Counted from the stretch's first letter, positions 25,601-37,003 are shown. The stretch is 64,000 nt of DNA from Symsagittifera roscoffensis (GCF_963678635.1 NC_087062.1:78121200-78185199), one strand, 5' to 3'. Made by a program: numbers and translations. Notes: generated by a model from the letters alone, not told the origin.

Positions 25601-28600
25601 CTTCTCATTTGGAATCGGATCCGGAGTCTTGAACCAGTACAGGTTCTCACCCACGTAGTCAAAGTCAAGCAGGTTTTGCCGACTTGCCAACGAACTGTGC
25701 ACCTTCTTGCAACCCTGTGGACAATTTAAAACCTCGAAAAATTTTATTCTCATGAAACAATCACCGATCGGTTGGAAAATTCCTAACAATCAATATCTTT
25801 CAAACTGTCCGAGACTGGTTTTTCAGATTTTAAATAAGAATTTTGATGAAATTCTGATCGACTAAAACAAACTTTGGTCTTTTGGTCTCTCATGAGGAGT
25901 ACCCGATTTAAAGCTTAACAAAGTATCAATAACTTTGTACTATTATTAAATCATCGGATCAATTCACGTGAAAAGCCGGTTGTGAAACTCAAAAAGTACA
26001 ACTCAAGCTCCCTAGGTGGGTTTTAATACATATTTGAAAACCTGAAACCATCTTCTTTCACTTTAAAATTTTCTTTTTACTTTTTAGAGACTATCTATCA
26101 ATCACCACAGAAAAATATAGATCTAACGAGTTGCGCGATCACTGCGGCGATTTTGTTTCACTCAAAAATTACTTTTGTCATTTCGAGTGCGCCTTTAATT
26201 CTGCTTGTTAATGCTTGATTCTAATTTCTATCATTGATATCTAAACTCATATTCTGATTGCAAGCATCATCATTCCTTACTTTCTGATTGTCGATGCATG
26301 TCACTCACGTTTAGACTCCTAGTTACTTTTTACTTTGTTACACTTTGTTTCTCTGTTTGTTTTTTTTTACTTTGTTACTCTGTTACATCTTTATTACACT
26401 TAATTTTATCGTTTGATTTTTACTTCAATCACGTTTTGAATGCAAGAATCAACTTACTTTTGTTCTTGATGGCTTGGGAGATAATTTGTACTGCTATAAC
26501 TTCAATGGTAAAAATTCGCTTTAACATTGAATTCACTTCGTAATTACCATTTTCAAAAGCCCCTCTTAAACTTCTTGTTTGTAACTATTGTTTACTATAT
26601 ACTATTTAGTTTCAAGTATAACCCATCTTCTTTTTGTTCCGACTTTCGATACGAAAGTAACGGAATATTTGTGCTCGGGGTGGTATTTTGTTCCGACTTT
26701 CGATACGAAAGTAACGGAATATTTGTGCTCGGGGTGCGTTTTTTTTTTCTTCAGACAAATTTCGACTTTTTAACTAGCCATTTTTGACGGACTTTTTTTA
26801 TGTCATTCGAAAGTTTATGTTACCCTGAGCTTAAATTTGAAAAGATGTTTCACCTGTGATCATTTTTCGTAAAGTTATGGGGGTTTAAAGATTGCCATTT
26901 TGGCCAATTTGGGACAATTAACGTGCGATATATTTCGCGCTATTAACGCGTAAGCGGAGAGTTAATCTGTCTTAAAATCGTTCCAAATTAGTTGAAAGAA
27001 GCTTAATTGCCATAATTTATTTGTTAAAAGGAGCGAAATCTATCCTTTTGTACTTTATATGGCGTGTGGGGGGATGATTTTCATTAAAAAAATTTCAAAT
27101 TTTTGAAAAAAAAATTTCATTTTGTTTTATTACTTATAATTTTTTAATGATGTTACTGCTTCATAAACCTTAATGGGCAGTCGGAACAATCAGGGCTTCG
27201 CCCTGATACGAGCAGTCTTGTTTTTTTTCTTCAGACAAATTTCGACTTTTTAACTAGCCGTTTTTGACGGAATTTTTTTATGTCATTCGAAGGTTTAAGT
27301 TATCCTGAGCTTAAATTTGAAAAGATATTTCACCTGTGATCATTTTTCGTAAAGTTATGGGGGGTTTAAAGATTGCCATTTTGGCCAATTTGGGACAATT
27401 AACGCGCGATAAATTTCGCGCTATTAACGTGTAAGCGAGATTTAATCCGTCTCAGAAATCGTTCCAAATTGGTTCAAGGAAGCTTATATGCCATAATTGA
27501 TTTGTTAATAGGCGCAAAATCTATCACTTTATACTTAATATGACGTGCGGGTGGATTTTTTTGCATAAAATCTCAAATTAAAAAAAAAAAATTTTTAATT
27601 TTTCTTATTACTTTGAAATTTTCATCTTATTAATGCTCCATAGACCTTAAAAGGCAGTCGGAACTTTCAGGGCTTCGCCCTGATAGGAGCAGTCTTGTTC
27701 ATTTTTGGATTACTTTAACCCTCACTTGTCTGCAAAACGGACGACCATATCTTTGGTCTAATTTCGACTGTTACTACTTGTATAAATCTGATTGATTGAT
27801 ACTCAACTCTGGAAACACATAGGAATCAAGAAGATAAAACAGAGTCAAATACAAAACAAAACAAAGAAAGAAGAAGAAAAAAAGAAAAACGTTATAATTT
27901 AACTATGATAACCAAATAAATAAGATCTGTTTATAAAAGGACTTCACAATGCATGCATCTGAGAATTGAAAAATTGCAATCAATTTTTATCACAGGTTTG
28001 AGCCAAGTCTTGAAACAAAATTACCCTTGCTGTTTTTTTTTGCCGAAAATACCAATAAAAAGAATTCAACGCATTCATGTCAGATATCCAGCCTTTATCT
28101 GCATGATCCAAATGAAAACTCTAACCAGTTCAAAAATATGGGCATTGCCTACATGGAATCTTCTCAAATCGCAGAAAAAGCATCAACGTCTAAGCAATAT
28201 ATATCTGCTTTTTTGTGAGTCACAACCCATGCCATTCATATAAACGCTACTGAGAGCCCTTAAACTGACTGTTGCGTCCCAGTTGCTCGTAGGGTTAAAG
28301 CAATCCCAGGAAAATGCGACGTATAACATAGGATTACAAAAGCAGATACCTTCAGAGTGTGGGAGAGGCTCGCTCAAATAATTCAACAATTTTGTTCTGA
28401 GTCTTGGATCATTAGGCATCACGCAAGATCTCGTTATCATAATTTCCTCAGAAGGTTAAGGTCTATTAAATGAACAGCCATTGACACTCGTCAAGTGCAA
28501 TTTTGAGGACGACGACATTTTGGCCGCCAAACAACTGCATGCCCTGAAAGCATATACACTTTCAGAGACTTTCACTGATCAACATCAACATTTAAGCGGT

Positions 28601-31600
28601 ACATGAAATCTTGGAGAGAAATGAAGCAGTATACAGATTTATTGCGGCACCAACTGCTAAAGGAGTAGGTTCTGACACTAATCTGGCGACCGAATTTGGA
28701 CGGTTCATCGAGTTTTCACCTGGCCTTAGGGCAGAGCGCGTATGTACTTGATAAAAAACAGTATTTGGGGGAAAAAAACTGGAACCACAGTAGATTTGTT
28801 TTAGTAGCATCTAAATAGAACACTTAGAGCCCCCATAAAAGCCTAATGATAATAAACAGGTCATTCTTCAAAACTGACTTTTAAAGCCGGTGTTAACTTC
28901 TGAATATAAATAGAAAACTTACAAACAAGAAATATTCAAGACAAAACATTACGAATTACGAACGTAAAACTGTCGCTTACTACCTTTATTTCTTGACCTA
29001 TTTCAACAAACCTTCGGAACTGCTTTTTTATAACAAGAAAAAAGTTTCTTTCGATTACTTAAAACTTTCTGGTATGAATCTGCCAGTAGAAATTGAATCT
29101 GATTTCTTCATGACTTACACAAGCCCAAACGGAGAATGTTTTTGCGCATTCATTAGAAATGAGAGCATAGGCTAGTATTATGCCCCAAGTAAAAAAAAAA
29201 CTATTAGAGTAGATAGGCGTTACTCTTTTATGTCTCAGGAGGTATACCTGGAACCTTAGCGACTGCGTCCAGTTGTTGGAGAACAGAGCCAGCTTCTGGT
29301 TCCACTTGAGAGACGCCAGTCCTGCAGCCTGTCTGAATTTGTTGTGGTGACATTGGATTGTAACTGCGAACGAATCATTCTCCATCAAAGACCCATCTGT
29401 GAAAGTTAGCCTGAAAAAAGCGCGAATACCCTTAAGTTTTCAACAAATTAATTTTTGGCTTCAAAAGGACTGTTATAACTACTTTAAAAAATGTAACCTG
29501 ACTAGGTTTTGATGCAACATGTCACACACTGTTTTCTAAATGAAAAATGGCGGTGAATCAGGCAAAATTATCTTGAATTTTGCCAGCATTTCAAAAACCA
29601 ACAAATCTATGCAGCGCAGTTATTCGGAACAAGACTGCTCGTATCAGGGATATTGACCGTGGTGAAATTTAACAGTTTGAACTTTCTTAAGCTTGGAAGA
29701 GATTGATTCAAGTGCAAAATTTGGCATGATTTCTTTTTTTCGGAAAAAAAACATTTTAACCAAAAAATGTTCAATACACAAAAAATTGTAGACCAAACAT
29801 TCAGAGTTTTAACCTGATGTGAGAAAATTTTTTTTTTGAACTTGATCTTTTTTAACCAAACAACATTTTACTTTAAAGATTAACCGGAACAATCAAAACA
29901 AATTAATCTGCAAATTTTGTTCCGACTTTCGTAACGAAATTAACGGAATATTCGTGCTCGGGTGGATTTTTTTTCTTCAGACAAATTTCGACTTTTTAAC
30001 TAGCCATTTTTGACGGAAATTTAAAAATCATTCGAAAGGTATTGTTGTCCTGAGCTTAAATTTGAAAAAATATTTCACCTGCGATTATTTATCGTAAATT
30101 TATGGGGGTTTAAAGATTGCCATTTTGGCTAATTTGGGACAATTAACGCGCGATATATTTCGCGCTCTTAACGCGTAAGCGGAGATTTAATCCGTCTTAG
30201 AAATTGTTACAAATTGGTTAAAAGAAGCTTATTTGCCATAAATGATTTGTTAAAAGGAGCAAATTTCATCCTTTCGTACTTTATATGGCGAGTGGGGATG
30301 ATTTTCACAAAAAATCTCAAATTCTAGAAAAAAAAATTTCATTTTACAATTATTTTTTTAAATTTTACTTTTGATACAATCAGTTTTTTATTTTATTTCT
30401 GTTCCATAGACCTTTACAGGCAGTCGGAAGGTTTCAAGTTTTGCCCTGATACGAAGGGTTTTGTCGGTTTTGATCATTTTTGGTAAAAAATGGTTTTTTC
30501 AGGAACAAAAGAGATCATGTTAAATTTTTTCTTGAATCAATTTCTTCCACGCTTAGGAAAATTCAAATTGTTATTTTCCACGGTCAATGTCGTATTTATA
30601 GTACCACCAAGACTGCTCGTATCAAGGCGAAGCCCTGAATGTTCCGACTGCCTTTTCAGGGTTATGGAGCAGTAATAACATTAAAAAATTCAATGAAATA
30701 AGACAAAAAGAAAAAAAAAATTCTAAAATTTGAAATTTTTTATGAAAATTAAATCCCCACACGCCATATAAAGTGCAAAAGGATAAATTTTGCTCCTTGT
30801 AACAAACCAATTATGGCAAATAAGCTTCTTTTAACCAATTTGGAACGATTTCTAAGACTGATTAACTCACCGCTTACGCGTTAATAGCGCGAAATATATC
30901 TTGCGTTAATTGTCCCAAATTGGCCAAAATAGCAATATTTAAACCCCCGTAACTTTACGAAAAATGATCACAGGTAAAATATCTTTTCAATTTTGAGCTC
31001 AAGTCAACAATACTTTTCGAATGATATAAAAAAATTTTGTCAAAAATTGCTAGTTAAAAAGTCGAAATTTGTCTGAAGAAAAAAAAACCCACCCCGAGCA
31101 CAAATATTCCGTTACTGTCGTATCGAAAGTCGGAACAAGAAGCTTGCCTTAAAGTACTTCTGAGCCCGATTCATTCGCAGCTAACGCGTTTATAGCGCGA
31201 TGTATTGTGCGCGTTAATTATCCTAAATAACCAACGTGCACAATTAAATTCACAACGTGAACAATTATTCCGTCATCTTCTCGGGAAGTCGGAACCAAAG
31301 AAGTGTTCCCCACATTCAATGTCTAATACATTATGATCTGTTTCTCATTCAATGACACGTTATTTGGAACGACTTGTTTGTCTCAATTGAATTCAAACGG
31401 TTGCTACGCGTTTAAAAAACTGGCAAAAAGCGCACATCGGCTATCCCAAAGTTGCTATATTGGCAAATTTCAAATTGTCAGATTAAAGGGAAGCAATGAA
31501 AATCAGTAAAATAAAAGCAAAAAATACTTTTTTCAAACTTCAGATCAAGCAATCAATATTTTTGTGCTACGAACTGTACAAAAAAGCGCCGAAAACAATT

Positions 31601-34184
31601 TGTTCTATAAAACCAGAATATGACTAAAAAAACAACAACACTGAGCTCAGAAAACGGATATATTTTTTCACATCCAATGTCAATTGCATGCATCATCTAG
31701 TAACCATTTAGTTTATCGCAGTTCAATTTAAAACAGTTGCTACTCGTTGAAAGCAAAACCAAGCCGAGCACATATTTGTTTTGTCACTTTTTTTTCGGAA
31801 ATTGGAACAAAAAATTGCTTTGCCTTCACATGTAAAGCAAACAACAGTGCCTAAGTGGACATAGAATTTAACAAGGAATCTTCTCAGATTGAACAACTCA
31901 GTCTTGAATTTTGAATAAATTGCCTCGCAAAGAGTAGTAATTTAAACGAATTTTCGGCATACTCCGAACAAGGTTTGCTATTATATTTTATTGTTCCGAC
32001 TTTCGATACGAAAGTAACGGAATATTTGTGCTCGGGGTGGGTTTTTTTCTTCAGACAAATTTCGACTTTTTAACTAGCCATTTTTGACGGAATTTTTTTA
32101 TATCATTCGAAAGCCATTGTTATCCTGAACTTAAACTTGAAAAGAAATTTCACCTGTGATCATTTTTCGTAAAGTTATGAGGGTTTAAAGATTGTCATTT
32201 TGACCAATTTGGGACAATTAACGCGCGATATAATTCGCGCTATTAACGCGTAAGCGGAGATTTAATCCGTCTTATAAATCGTTCCAAATTGGTTGAACGA
32301 AGCTTTTTTGCCATAATTGATTTGTTACAAGGAACGAAATCTATCTTTTTGTACTTTATATGGCGTGTGGGGGGATGATTTTCATAAAAAATTTCAAATT
32401 TTGGAAAAAAAAAATTTCATTTTGTTTTATTTCATTTGATTTTTTATGTTATTACTGCTGCTCCGTAAACCTTAAAAGGCTGTCGGAACATTCAGGACTT
32501 CGCCCTGATACGAGCAGTCTTGTTAAAATTGAAGAATCAGTACGCATAGTCACTTTCAAAGTAGTTTTTTTAAGAAGTGAAGACTTATTGTGTAAAGATA
32601 ATACAAAATGATTATAAGCGGGAAGCCGAAGTAGTGAATGATTGTGGGTAAATTTTTCAAAGTTTTCTGGTCGTTGAGATTAAAGAAATTAAAGAAAAGG
32701 TTATAATATGATTTGATCTACAGCTTTTGTTTTTCTGCAGCTTTTTTTGTTTTCCAATTTCTAAAGAAATTAACAAATCAAATGTGCTAATATGTTCTCT
32801 TTGATTAATCTGAGATATTTAGCGTTTTGGATTGCGTTCACGTGAATACGTTGAATAATTCTACCTTTAACTCTTCATTTAAAAATTCTTCCAAACAAAA
32901 TTATGCCAATTGATTGAAATATAATTTTAGAAGATGCAAAGCTTCACTATATTTTTTACATTAATTGTCCAAGAAAACTTTCAATCTATATGTCTATACG
33001 GTGTTGGAAGCTACATCATCTTTCACGTTAAATTTTTCATTGTGCGTCGGAGCAAAAAAAAACAGTTTTTACTGACTAAATTCTGGCCACGAGCAGTTTT
33101 TCGTTTTTTTTTCTGCAATTAAATGATGCTGCTAAAATTGATATATTTGTAATCACCGTTAAATTACTACCACAAAGTTGCTAACTCACTGCAGATTTTC
33201 GGAAGCAGCTGACAACCAACGAAACACAAAAATGTATTTGACGGTGAAACTGATAGTGCAAACTTAAGTATCAGAGTGGGTACTCTTTTACAAGGTTTGG
33301 TCTGACAAAGGTTTCAAAAGCATCGAAGGTTTCAAAAGTCTGGACTGGAAAACTCTCCCGTGGTCACATAAAAACATGACTAGAATAATTACAATAAAAA
33401 ACTTAAGGTTTTGTCATTTAATACGAAGAAATCACACTACGCACTAAAGCTGGGTTACACAGAAAGTTTTTGATAGTTTTTTCAAAATTAAACTTTCCCA
33501 AATTAAATGCAAAAGGTTCTACCATGTAAGCAACCTGTGATCAAGAACGGTTCATTTTTTTTCTTACGCTTGAAATAAGAATTATGAAAAATACCAAGAG
33601 CGAATGATCTCTTCTACCGTCTACGGTTGTATCATTAGTTGCTTTGAATTAGTTGGTAGCCTGACTATTTCAGTAGTCTGACTAATCAGGTGTTTGCAAC
33701 GGGGTGAAATCAAAAGCAAAATCAATCTCGCCTAAGCGAAGTCAAAATACAATTTTTTAACAATGTCCAGTTAGTTGAGATCAAGCGCACACCTTCATGG
33801 TGGATCCACTAAAAAGGGTCAATCCACTAAAAGGGTGAAACTTTAGTATAAATCCACTAAAAAGGGATGTCACTAAAAGTATCAAAATAGTTGGGTAGTA
33901 CTCTTTGGGAGATCAAGAGTCCTCGAGAGGAAGAAGCGTCGGCTCAACGCCCTTCCCCCCTTAAGTCCGCTATTGGGTGAGATTACTGTAAGATATAAAA
34001 AACTTCTCCGATGATTTATCAAACTGTACCGTGCGTATTCCTTGGTGGCTACAGTGGAGTTGACATCTTCTGCAGTGGGACAAATGGAGCCACCCCATTG
34101 GTAGATAGAATCAACCCCCACCCAAAGCAACAGAACTGCACTGAGATGATACACATTGCACTTAGAACCAATCACAAGAACCAT
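16419..34184 (-). CDS. CAP1: secreted CAP-domain (SCP/antigen-5) protein, four exons
   Basis: Join 34184-34030, 29410-29248, 25714-25451 and 16634-16419 on the minus strand. All introns are GT-AG, with phases 2, 0, 0. The spliced frame is open for about 265 codons. The product has an N-terminal signal peptide (VYHLSAVLLLWVGVDS) and a single CAP domain: CHHNKFR (helix 1, first conserved His), VGENLYWF (conserved Glu), AVETWVYEM (second Glu), FFTQVMWDTTTDLGCDFATC, and the CAP2-type motif VVACAYGPGGL. The second metal-site His, normally in H-(Y/F)-T-Q before V-x-W, is Phe here, so the canonical tetrad is incomplete. CAP proteins are extracellular, typically venom, immune or sterol-binding factors. 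The specific role is unknown. Intron 3 (8.8 kb) holds a LINE and several R1 copies. Confidence 0.88.
18354..19289 (-). pseudogene. LINE reverse transcriptase, palm to C-terminus
   Basis: An open segment of 311 residues has GVPQGSVLGPLLFLIYINDL near the start, then LFADNTSVI where non-LTR elements carry FADD, so the second catalytic Asp is Asn. CKYLGIELDNKLSFKDH and the thumb-like SRF/AYRLRNV region follow, and it ends with FCHSILDSY. Upstream palm motifs are present after a frame break at about 19300-19700 (GNYRRISLLSTLSKIFE, QYGFR). The substitution plus breaks indicate inactivity. Confidence 0.87.
19702..20522 (-). pseudogene. LINE linker and RT N-terminal segment
   Basis: Two open segments (20522-19974 and 19902-19702). 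The first has KSWLTNELKKVANKK and a long basic helix-rich stretch (RNKSNALNRKSFRSFW) typical of the region between endonuclease and RT. The second has LPNKLSSGCDCINTAIVK, the RT motif 0-1 region. A frame break separates them. Confidence 0.75.
20793..21180 (-). pseudogene. LINE AP-like endonuclease, N-terminal half
   Basis: Contains LLNVNVRSLKSN, VIAVTETWLNP with the catalytic ETW, LQGYKFFSSPR and RGGGVGLYIR, the landmarks of CR1-type endonuclease/exonuclease/phosphatase domains. The frame breaks near 20793. GDFNID and DHF blocks follow in other frames to about 20530. Confidence 0.82.
21235..21570 (-). pseudogene. LINE 5' ORF fragment
   Basis: A 111-codon frame directly upstream of the endonuclease has a QILDYVKKHRNEPEKIVQYV helix, ending HSNVSNTSSVITVEDSG. 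No zinc knuckle or coiled coil is evident. It may be the end of ORF1 or the N-terminal extension of ORF2. Confidence 0.5.
21591..23170. other. CAP1 intron 3 sequence without features
   Basis: AT-rich, no coding segment or repeat recognised between the 5' end of the LINE and the first R1 copy. Confidence 0.5.
23171..23612 (+). mobile_element. R1 repeat, strongly diverged copy
   Basis: GTTCCGAATTTCG start, TTATGACGGATTT, AATTACGCGCGAAATAA core, TTACCGCGTAAGCGGA, and a right end GATATGAGCAGTCTTGTT. Much older looking than its neighbours. Confidence 0.65.
23621..23965 (+). mobile_element. R1 repeat, 5'-truncated copy
   Basis: Starts inside R1 at AAAGATTGCCATTTTGGCC and runs to GATACGAGCAGTCTT. 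The next R1 copy begins three bases later. Confidence 0.82.
23969..24498 (+). mobile_element. R1 repeat, full copy
   Basis: GTTCCGACTTTTGATACGAA to GAGCAGTCTTGTT. Forms a head-to-tail pair with the preceding copy. Confidence 0.88.
24866..25400 (-). mobile_element. R1 repeat, full copy, inverted
   Basis: AACAAGATTGCTCGTATCAG at the low-coordinate end and ATCGAAAGTCGGAAC at the high end. It ends 51 bases from CAP1 exon 3. Confidence 0.88.
25451..25714 (-). CDS. CAP1 exon 3
   Basis: Acceptor TTGTCCACAG before GGT TGC AAG, donor CTCAA|GTTAGC; 88 codons, phase 0 at both ends. Encodes CKKVHSSL, the CAP signature VGENLYWF and AVETWVYEMRFYSYG, ending FFTQ. It corresponds to CAP2 exons 3 plus 4, so CAP1 lacks the intron that splits this region in CAP2. 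Confidence 0.88.
26636..26689 (+). repeat. extra copy of the R1 left end
   Basis: The first 54 bases of R1 (GTTCCGACTTTCGATACGAA to GGGGTGGTATTTT) are repeated in tandem immediately before the full copy at 26690. Confidence 0.88.
26690..27222 (+). mobile_element. R1 repeat, full copy
   Basis: Complete left hairpin, CpG core with TATTTCGCGCTATT and right end GCAGTCTTGTT. Confidence 0.88.
27223..27699 (+). mobile_element. R1 repeat lacking the left hairpin, fused to previous copy
   Basis: Starts directly after the preceding GTCTTGTT at TTTTTTCTTCAGACAAATTT, about 55 bases into R1, and ends GGAGCAGTCTTGTT. The junction has no intervening host base. Confidence 0.86.
28183..28820. other. coding-like segment, unidentified
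   Basis: Base composition is markedly less AT-rich than the surrounding intron. Open stretches exist on both strands: minus 28440-28183 (VMPNDPRLRTKLLNYLSEPL), minus 28810-28592 (RPNSVARLVSEPTPLAVGAA), and plus 28488-28607 (KCNFEDDDILAAKQLHALKA). None matches a family I recognise. It sits in CAP1 intron 2 and could be a fragment of a mobile-element protein or a captured exon. Confidence 0.35.
29248..29410 (-). CDS. CAP1 exon 2
   Basis: Acceptor TTTTTTCAG, donor TTCCAG|GTATAC; one base plus 54 codons. Encodes FTDGSLMENDSFAV, then TIQCHHNKFRQAAGLASLKW, the first helix of the CAP domain, and NWTQSL. Close in sequence to CAP2 exon 2. Confidence 0.88.
29629..29651 (-). repeat. solo R1 right terminus
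   Basis: GAACAAGACTGCTCGTATCA only, with unrelated sequence on both sides. Confidence 0.7.
29919..30464 (+). mobile_element. R1 repeat, full copy with decayed right end
   Basis: GTTCCGACTTTCGTAACGAA start, intact TATTTCGCGC core, right hairpin mutated (TTTCAAGTTTTGCCCTGAT). Confidence 0.85.
30606..31136 (-). mobile_element. R1 repeat, full copy, inverted
   Basis: Faces the copy at 29919 tail-to-tail across about 140 bases. A further decayed minus copy follows at 31137-31297 (TTTATAGCGCGATGTATTG, ending AAGTCGGAAC). Confidence 0.87.
31993..32524 (+). mobile_element. R1 repeat, full copy
   Basis: All landmarks from GTTCCGACTTTCGATACGAA to GATACGAGCAGTCTTGTT. The core reads ATATAATTCGCGC, so the E2F-type site is lost. 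Confidence 0.88.
32525..33796. other. CAP1 intron 1, no feature seen
   Basis: Short ORFs only, no repeat recognised. Confidence 0.5.
33797..33880. repeat. short tandem-like repeat of ATCCACTAAAAAGGG
   Basis: Four imperfect units: GGATCCACTAAAAAGGG, CAATCCACTAAAAGGG, AAATCCACTAAAAAGGG and GTCACTAAAAG. Confidence 0.8.
34030..34184 (-). CDS. CAP1 exon 1 (signal peptide)
   Basis: ATG at 34184; 51 codons plus two bases; donor GCACG|GTACAG, phase 2. The hydrophobic core LSAVLLLWVGV is followed by SIYQWGGSIC, the start shared with CAP2 and CAP3. The open frame extends 87 bases upstream with another Met at 34271. The 34184 start was chosen because it places the signal peptide at the terminus. Confidence 0.85.
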
Positions 34185-34425
34185 ATTTGAAGAAAAGTAT
34201 TTGTAATAATTCAAATTAAACACGTTCACGAGTTTAAGTGTAGAAAATAAATTTAGATCACCGTCTGGCAAACCGTTACATACATCTGCTTGGGGTTTAG
34301 AAGACCCGTTGTCTCAGTTGGTAAAAGAGACCGAGCAAAAATACGGAAGATCAACTTTATAAGATGTGGAAAAAAACGAACCAATTTGAATTAAAAAAGT
34401 GTTTTCTCGCAGAAATGTGATTGTT

Positions 34426-34956
34426 GTTCCGACTTTCGATACGAAAGTAACGGAATATTTGTCCTCGGGGTGGGTTTTTTTTCTTCAGACAAATTTCGAC
34501 TTTTTAACTAGCCATTTTTCACAGAATTTCTTTTATATGATTCGAAAGGTATTGTTGTCTTGAGCTCAAATTTGAAAAGATATTCCGCCTGTGATTATTT
34601 TTTGTAAAGTTACGGGGGTTTAAAGATTGCCATTTTGGCCAATTTGGGACAATTAACGCGCGATATATTTCGCGCTATTAATGCGTAAGCGGAGAGTTAA
34701 TCCGTCTTAGAAATCGTTCCTAATTGGTTAAAAGAAGCTTATTTGCCATAATTGGTTTAATACAAGGAGCAAAATCTATCCTTTTGTACTTTATATGGCG
34801 TGTGGGGTGATGAATTTCATTAAAAAAATTTCACATTTTAGAAAAAAAATTTCTTTTGTTTTATTTCATTGAACTTCTTAATGTTATTACTGCTCCATAA
34901 ACCTTAAAAGACAGTCGGAACATTCAGGGCTTTGCCCTGATACGAGCAGTCTTGTT
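34426..34956 (+). mobile_element. R1 repeat, full copy, first of a head-to-tail pair
   Basis: Ends GCAGTCTTGTT and is followed with no gap by GTTCCGAC of the next copy. It starts 242 bases upstream of the CAP1 ATG. Confidence 0.9.
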
Positions 34957-35478
34957 GTTCCGACTTTCGATACGATAGTAACGGAATATTTGTCCTCGGG
35001 TGGGTTTTTTTTTTCTTCAGACAAATTTCGAATTTTTAACTAGCCATTTTTGACGGAGTTTTTAAAAATCGCTTGAAAGGTATTGTTGTGCTGAGCCTAA
35101 ATTTGAAAAAATATTTTACCTGTGATCAATTTTGTAAAGTTATGGGGGTTGAAAAATTGGCATATTGGCCATTTTGGGACAATTTACGCGCGATATATAT
35201 CGCGCTTTTAACGCGTTAGCGGAGATTTAATCCGTTCTAAAAATTGTTCCAAATTGGTTGAAATAAGCACATTTGCCATAATTGATTATTACTAGCAGCG
35301 AAATCTATTCGTTTGTACTTTATATGGCGCGTGGGGGGATAAATTTTAGAAAAAAACTTCAAATTTCAAAAAAAAAAATTCATTTTGTTTTATTACATTC
35401 AGTTTTTTTATGTTGTTACTCCTCCAGAAACCTTAAAGGCAGTCGGAACATTCAGGGCCTGATACGAGCAGTGTTGTT
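34957..35478 (+). mobile_element. R1 repeat, full copy, second of the pair
   Basis: GTTCCGACTTTCGATACGAT to GAGCAGTGTTGTT. The right hairpin is deleted (CAGGGCCTGATACGAG). Confidence 0.9.
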
Positions 35479-35872
35479 TACTTTCGTCTTAAGCTTATAC
35501 TTGTACAAAATTGATGAGCAAAATAATGCAACAACGACAAGTGAATTTGAAATCTTGAAATAAAAGCAAATTTGTTGATTTTGAGTATCACAGTCTTGTG
35601 CCATTTTAGTTTCAACCATTTTAACAACAGACGCCACTCCCATTTTTGGAATCCATTAAAAAGTTTCTGTTACATTCCAGAAATTGAGAATATCTGAGTC
35701 ATCGTCTGTATATTTCCTTAGACGAAATTACCAACAAAAACATCTCATCAAAAATAGCAAAAAAAAGGCAGGATTCAAGTTTCTTATGGTTTTCGAATTC
35801 TAAGAAACCTTATGTTTGGCTTTAATTAATTCTACCAGATGAAATCAAGGCCCACCATCAGAAATTTCATTT

Positions 35873-36192
35873 GTTCCGACTTTTGAAGAAAGTGACGGAA
35901 TATTTGTTCTCGGTGTGGCTTTTTTTCCTTAGACAAATTCCATATCTTTTCCATATAAATCGTGCTATTGCGTAAGCGACAATTTAATCCGGTTCATAAA
36001 TTGTCCGCCAAGTTAAATTGAGGCATGCTATATATGTTTGTTCTTTGAAATGCGTGTCGGTGATAGTTTTCAAAAAAGTCCATTGATTTAGAAAGATTAT
36101 CATTAATAGTTTCCTTATCAATTAATTTTCCCAAAACGATTATGGCGCAGTCGGAATATTCAAGGCATCGCCATGATATGAGCAGTCTCGTT
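35873..36192 (+). mobile_element. R1-related short subfamily copy
   Basis: GTTCCGACTTTTGAAGAAAG start, GTGACGGAATATTTGTTCTC, and right end GATATGAGCAGTCTCGTT. About 320 bp and internally deleted. An inverted partial with the same variant left end (CTTTCTTCGAAAGTCGAAAC) follows at 36281-36367. Confidence 0.7.
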
Positions 36193-37003
36193 TTGTGATT
36201 TTTCTGATCTTGCAGATACTTTTGAAAGCTCAAGCTGTAATGCAGCTGTAAAGAATATCTCATTCGGGACATAATACAAAACTACTAGTTACAAAGTCGA
36301 AGTTTGTCCGGAGAAAATAAACCACCCGAGCAAAACTAATCCGTCACTTTCTTCGAAAGTCGAAACAATAAGCTTCGATATATAGACTTTAGGTGCTGCT
36401 CAATTTTCCAAGAAAACATTCGGCGTTTAGAGTTTTAAAAACTTGGGCAACTTTCATATCTATCAGTTCTTTTTACGAACAATTAAGTTTGCGCAAAACA
36501 CAAGGTGGCGCGTATAAAATTCATCTGTACCATTGATTGAACATGCTTGTATAAAAAGTTTTAAATGTTCCAAATTTTGAGGAGGGAATTTATATGCTTG
36601 GTGTAATCTTTTATTCAGACCGATTTCAAATAAAAACACCACTCTACCAGCCTGGCTCAACGATTACTCTGAAATAGGACTATCCTAATTTAACTGGTCC
36701 TTTAATGCTTTCATGCTGAAGGGGTGAAATTATATACTTTTGCTTGATGAGCTACTTCGTACTGCAAAATCGTTCCAAATTGAACTGATTAAGGAACAAG
36801 CTAATCGAACTATTCGAGAAGAGTTAAAAAGCAGTTGAAGCAACCAGGGCTCTGCACTGATATACGAGCAGCTGTGAGTGCAATTTTTGTGACAATGGAT
36901 TTAAGCAAATTTTACAAAGTATAACGTTTAACTCACAATTGCGTACTCTTATGGCTCCAATTAAAAATCTACAGAAGAGTTTCATCAATTTGTGCTAGAT
37001 CGA

